Shown here in pieces: positions 59,990 through 64,000 of a DNA stretch of 64,000 nucleotides. Numbering within the stretch: position 1 is the stretch's first letter; each line of letters opens with the position of its first letter. The notes under the pieces are model-generated. The model made no database searches, was not told the origin of the DNA, and saw only the letters and a program-made list of their open reading frames with translations. The stretch comes from Urophycis tenuis (taxonomy: Eukaryota > Chordata > Actinopteri > Gadiformes > Phycidae). The position numbers were made by a program, and so were the translations under genes. The stretch lies in contig JAXIVH010000038.1 in assembly GCA_036785325.1 (NCBI GenBank), forward strand, positions 1,381,501-1,445,500. Direction: 5' to 3'.

Positions 59990-62769
59990 CTAGGTAGCCC
60001 TGGTTTGGCCAATCAGGGCCGGAGCTTGGTTCTTGTCCTCTGTTGGGTCCAGATGAACTAGCAGAAAACTGGGGTCACGAAGGACCGAGGCCAGCCGTGA
60101 CAAAGCACTGCCTCCACGGTCCCCCAATGCAGCTATCCTCAGCGATGGGTGTCCAGACCTAGGAAAGACCAAGACCAGCCCCGACCAGCGGTGCCTTCCC
60201 AGTCGGTCCCAGGGTAGGAAAGGCCAAGGCCAGCCGCGACTAAGCACTGCCTCCCTGGCCCCTCCAGGACCCCATGCCGAACAGCCTGTTAATAACAATT
60301 CCTGTGCCCCATACACCGCGCGACTACAGAGATTGTGTAGGAAGTTGACCTTAGAGAAGACTCAATGGCTTACTTTCCTCACCCAAAACAACAATTTCTT
60401 GGGGTAGTCTATTCTCGCCGTAGGTACTTCGGTAATGGGTTTTTTTGTGAAAAGTTTTCCGGATGAAATGCATGCTGGGTAATTGTCTTCTTCCTCCAAT
60501 ATGTCAAGTGTAGGTTAAGGTTAGGGTAGATTTAGGGGTAGAGTTAGCAGTTAACCTTAACGTTAGGTTTGAAGTAAATGGGAGGGGTTGCGGTTAGGGT
60601 TAAGGTTAGGGCTGAGGTTAGGGTTAGGTATAAGGTTACGGTTTAGGGTTAAGGTTAGGGTTAAGGTTAGGGTTACGGTTAGGGCTAAGGTTAGGGCTAA
60701 GGTTAGAGTAAGGGTTAGGGTTAGCGTTACGGTTAGGGTAAGGTTAGGGTTAGGGTTAGAGGTTAGGGGTTAGGGGTTAGGGTTAAGATGAGGGCTGAGG
60801 TTAGGGTTAAGGTTAGGGCTGAGGTTAGGGTTAGGTTTAAGGTTAGGGATAAGGTTAGGGTTGGGGTTACGGCTGAGATTGGGGTTAAGGTTAGGGTTGA
60901 GGTTAGGGTTAGTGTTATGGATAAGGTTAGGTTAAGTGTTAGGGCCAAGGTTAGGGTTAAGGTTATGGTTAAGATTAGGGTTAGGGCTAGAATTAGGGTT
61001 AGGGCTAAGGTTAGGGTTAGGGTTATGGCTGAGGTTAGGGTTAAGGTTAGGTTTGAGGTTAGGGTTAGTGTTAAGGTTAGGGCCAAGGTTAGGGTTAGGG
61101 TTAAGGTTAGGGTTAGGGCTAAGGTTAGGGTTAGGGTTATGGCTGAGGCTAGGGTTAGGGCTAAAGTTAGGGCAAAGGTTAGAGTTAGGGTTAGCGTTAG
61201 AGTTAGGGTAGGGTTAGTGTTGGAGGTTAGGGTAGGCTTAGGGTTAGAGTTAGAGTAGGGGTTAGGGTTAGAGTTAGAGTAGGGGTTAGGGTTAGTGTAA
61301 GGCTAAGGTTAGGGGTTGAGGTTAGTGTTAAGATTAGGGCCAAGGTAAGGGTTAGTGTTAGGGTTGAGTTAGGGTTAGGGCTAAGGTTAGGCCTATGGTT
61401 AGGGTTGGGGTTGAGGTTATCCCTAGGGTTAGAGTTAGAGCTAGAGATTGAGGAAGGTAGAGTCAAGGTGAGACAGTCTGTACGGACTGAACTCACCCCC
61501 GCCGGATCGGGCTAGTACACTCTATCTCCCCCAACTCCCTCATTTCCATGAGGGAAGACAGGGGAGAAGAGATGGGAGGAGTATATATATTTAATATATA
61601 TTTTTTTAGTAAATAAATACATCGAGAGACTCACCGCTGGAGTGGGTTTTAATCTTTGTATTCAAGGTTGTTCCTCCTCTTTTGATTCCTCGCTGGTGGT
61701 GCGTCGTCTCCACCTAGTGGTCGTTTTGTGAAGAAGAGTTATAGAAATAGAAATAGAAATACTCTATTGTTCCCAGGTTGGGAAATTGCATTAATAGGTA
61801 AGTAATAATAATAATAATAGGTAATTGCAATAGTTGGTAAGGTAATCTATATTTAATTTATTTATTTATATTTGTATATTTATTTAGTCTATTTATTTAT
61901 TCATTTTTGTTTATTTATTTATTTAGATAAAGAAGATCACAGCTGGAGTGAGTTTTTAGTCTTTGTGTTAAAGGCTGGTTGCCTTCTTTTGATTCTTCAG
62001 TGGTGGTCCATCGCCTCCATCTAGTGGTCGTTTTGTGAATAACAGTTGGTAAGGTAATATAAATGGGTTCTGTAGAGAGCCCGTTCTTTCGATGGCCCTG
62101 GCTCGATTAGGTTCGTTAGAGTTATCTCGATGACCCCCCCCACCTCATCCAACGACTCGGTTGTTGAATAGGGGATCAAAGGCAGTTGCACTCGCCAATA
62201 TCTAGTCATCCGCAGCTCTCTTTTCCCATATTACCAAGAATGAAGTAAAACGAAATGGTTATCTGTCTTGTTGTGATATAACCGCTGATTTGGAGATATA
62301 GACTTGTTTTTCCTTTTCCCAAAGGTTTTCTTTGTTCCAAGATGGAGGTCAATCTAGTTTGATTGAAGGTACTTCCAATGCATTGGTATATTTACTTATT
62401 TGAATAAAGACGAGTCACAGCTGGAGTGAGACTTTTCTTTTCCATTTCTATTTTAGTATAAACGTGCTATCGAAATATTAGGACACGTCATCAGTAGTGG
62501 ACCCTGGGATCATAGGGTGTTTCTGGCCATTGTCACTATACACCCTCACCCAAGGGAGGCCCCCCCGAGAGTGATCAATTCTCAAGGTGTGTCGTTTCCG
62601 AAATGGAATTGGTATTGGGTTTAAGCTTTTTTAGGAGTGATCATTTGTTGAGGTAACGTCGAGGTAAGTAAAGGTAAGTAAAACACTTTTTAGGATACAT
62701 TGTTTTGGTTATGGAGAGGAGGGGGCACATACTTACCCCCTGACCAGCACAAACCAGTTGTTAACACCG
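59990..62769 (+). repeat. Tandem unit U22, long form L (2780 bp)
   Basis: Copy of U6 at offset 45605, including GACTCGGTTGTTG near 62155 (also in U6 near 16550, absent from U12). Private: GGGTTCTGTAGAG near 62067. Confidence 0.9.
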
Positions 62770-64000
62770 CTAGGTAGCCCTGGTTTGGCCAATCAGGGCC
62801 GGAGCTTGGTTCTTGTCCTCTGTTGGGTCCAGATGAACTAGCAGAAAACTGGGGTCACGAAGGACCGAGGCCAGCCGTGACAAAGCACTGCCTCCACGGT
62901 CCCCCAATGCAGCTATCCTCAGCGATGGGTGTCCAGACCTAGGAAAGACCAAGACCAGCCCCGACCAGCGGTGCCTTCCCAGTCGGTCCCAGGGTAGGAA
63001 AGGCCAAGGCCAGCCGCGACTAAGCACTGCCTCCCTGGCCCCTCCAGGACCCCATGCCGAACAGCCTGTTAATAACAATTCCTGTGCCCCATACACCGCG
63101 CGACTACAGAGATTGTGTAGGAAGTTGACCTTAGAGAAGACTCAATGGCTTACTTTCCTCACCCAAAACAACAATTTCTTGGGGTAGTCTATTCTCGCCG
63201 TAGGTACTTTGGTAATGTTTTTTTTTGTGAAAAGTTTTCCGGATGAAATGCATGCTGGGTAATTGTATTCTTCCTCCAATATGTCAAGTGTAGGTTAAGG
63301 TTAGGGTAGATTTAGGGGTAGAGTTAGCAGTTAACCTTAACGTTAGGTTTGAAGTAAATGGGAGGGGTTGCGGTTAGGGTTAAGGTTAGGGCTGAGGTTA
63401 GGGTTAGGTATAAGGTTACGGTTTAGGGTTAAGGTTAGGGTTAAGATTAGGGTTACGGTTAGGGCTAAGGTTAGGGCTAAGGTTAGAGTAAGGGTTAAGG
63501 TTAGCGTTACGGTTAGGGTAAGGTTAGGGTTAGGGTTAGAGGTTAGGGGTTAGGGGTTAGGGTTAAGATGAGGGCTGAGGTTAGGGTTAAGGTTAGGGGT
63601 TAGGGTTAAGATGAGGGCTGAGGTTAGGGTTAAGGTTAGGGCTGAGGTTAGGGTTAGGTTTAAGGTTATGGATAAGGTTAGGGTTGGGGTTACGGCTGAG
63701 ATTGGGGTTAAGGTTAGGGTTGAGGTTAGGGTTAGTGTTATGGATAAGGTTAGGTTAAGTGTTAGGGCCAAGGTTAGGGTTAAGGTTATGGTTAAGATTA
63801 GGGTTAGGGCTAGAATTAGGGTTAGGGCTAAGGTTAGGGTTAGGGTTATGGCTGAGGTTAGGGTTAAGGTTAGATTTGAGGTTAGTGTTAAGGTTAGGGC
63901 CAAGGTTAGGGTTAGGGCTAAGGTTAGGGTTAGGGTTATGGCTGAGGCTAGGGTTAGGGCTAAAGTTAGGGCAAAGGTTAGAGTTAGGGTTAGCGTTAGA
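62770..64000 (+). repeat. Tandem unit U23, short form S-A, right end cut
   Basis: Copy of U7 at offset 45605 (GTTAAGATTAGGG near 63443). The window ends inside its telomere-like block, so the array continues to the right. Confidence 0.9.

Noticed and set aside
1..64000. CRISPR array or prokaryotic tandem operon
   Set aside because: The repeats are 2-3 kb satellite units with telomere-like cores and a eukaryotic retrotransposon; there are no short regular repeat-spacer units and no cas genes.

Overview
The window looks like eukaryotic, most probably teleost fish, subtelomere-type DNA. Three things point that way. Blocks of about 0.9 kb made of degenerate TTAGGG-like hexamers recur throughout. 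A complete DIRS1-like tyrosine-recombinase retrotransposon of a kind common in fish and amphibians is present. A short LINE 3' end of the teleost type (AATTTCCC...GGGATTATTAAAGT followed by a tetranucleotide tail) sits in one unit. No host gene, tRNA, rRNA or CRISPR array is visible.

About 58 of the 64 kb is one head-to-tail tandem array of 24 units (22 complete, two cut by the window ends). A long form (L, about 2.77-2.79 kb, 13 copies) and a short form (S, about 2.07-2.10 kb, 11 copies) are mixed. In + strand order a unit has: a GC-rich block with three diverged minisatellite copies; a spacer with a ZNF143-like motif; the telomere-like block; in L only, about 702 bp of AT-rich sequence with two paralogous 106-107 bp modules, each with a CTCF-like core; and a shared block of about 660 bp. 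S has two subtypes. S-A carries a 43-bp duplication and an 18-bp deletion in its telomere block; S-B carries neither. All units point the same way, G-rich strand to the right, so if the array is subtelomeric the telomere should lie to the right. Shared private variants show multi-unit duplications at constant offsets (4874, 18325, 20424, 25181 and 45605 bp).

At 23600-29442 the DIRS element interrupts one L unit. It has inverted terminal repeats, a 97-nt internal complementary region that matches the joined outer ends, a Gag-like ORF (512 aa), an RT/RNase H ORF with the C-terminal domain typical of DIRS elements (695 aa) and a tyrosine recombinase (341 aa from the chosen start). All catalytic residues I looked for are present and nothing is broken, so it may be young and autonomous. 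The insertion is exact at a GTT trinucleotide with no longer target duplication, and an unoccupied sister site is preserved in the unit at 39663-42655.

The most novel-looking signal is in the element's 5' leader and early Gag region. The octamer CACACCAG occurs seven times within 723 bp, each time as the loop of an inverted repeat whose stem sequence differs from copy to copy. The three copies inside the coding region lie in three different reading frames. This argues for selection on RNA (or single-stranded DNA) structure, possibly a packaging or Gag-recognition signal. Long open frames in the telomere-like blocks (Leu-Thr, Arg-Val and Leu-Gly repeats) are by-products of hexamer periodicity and are not annotated as genes.
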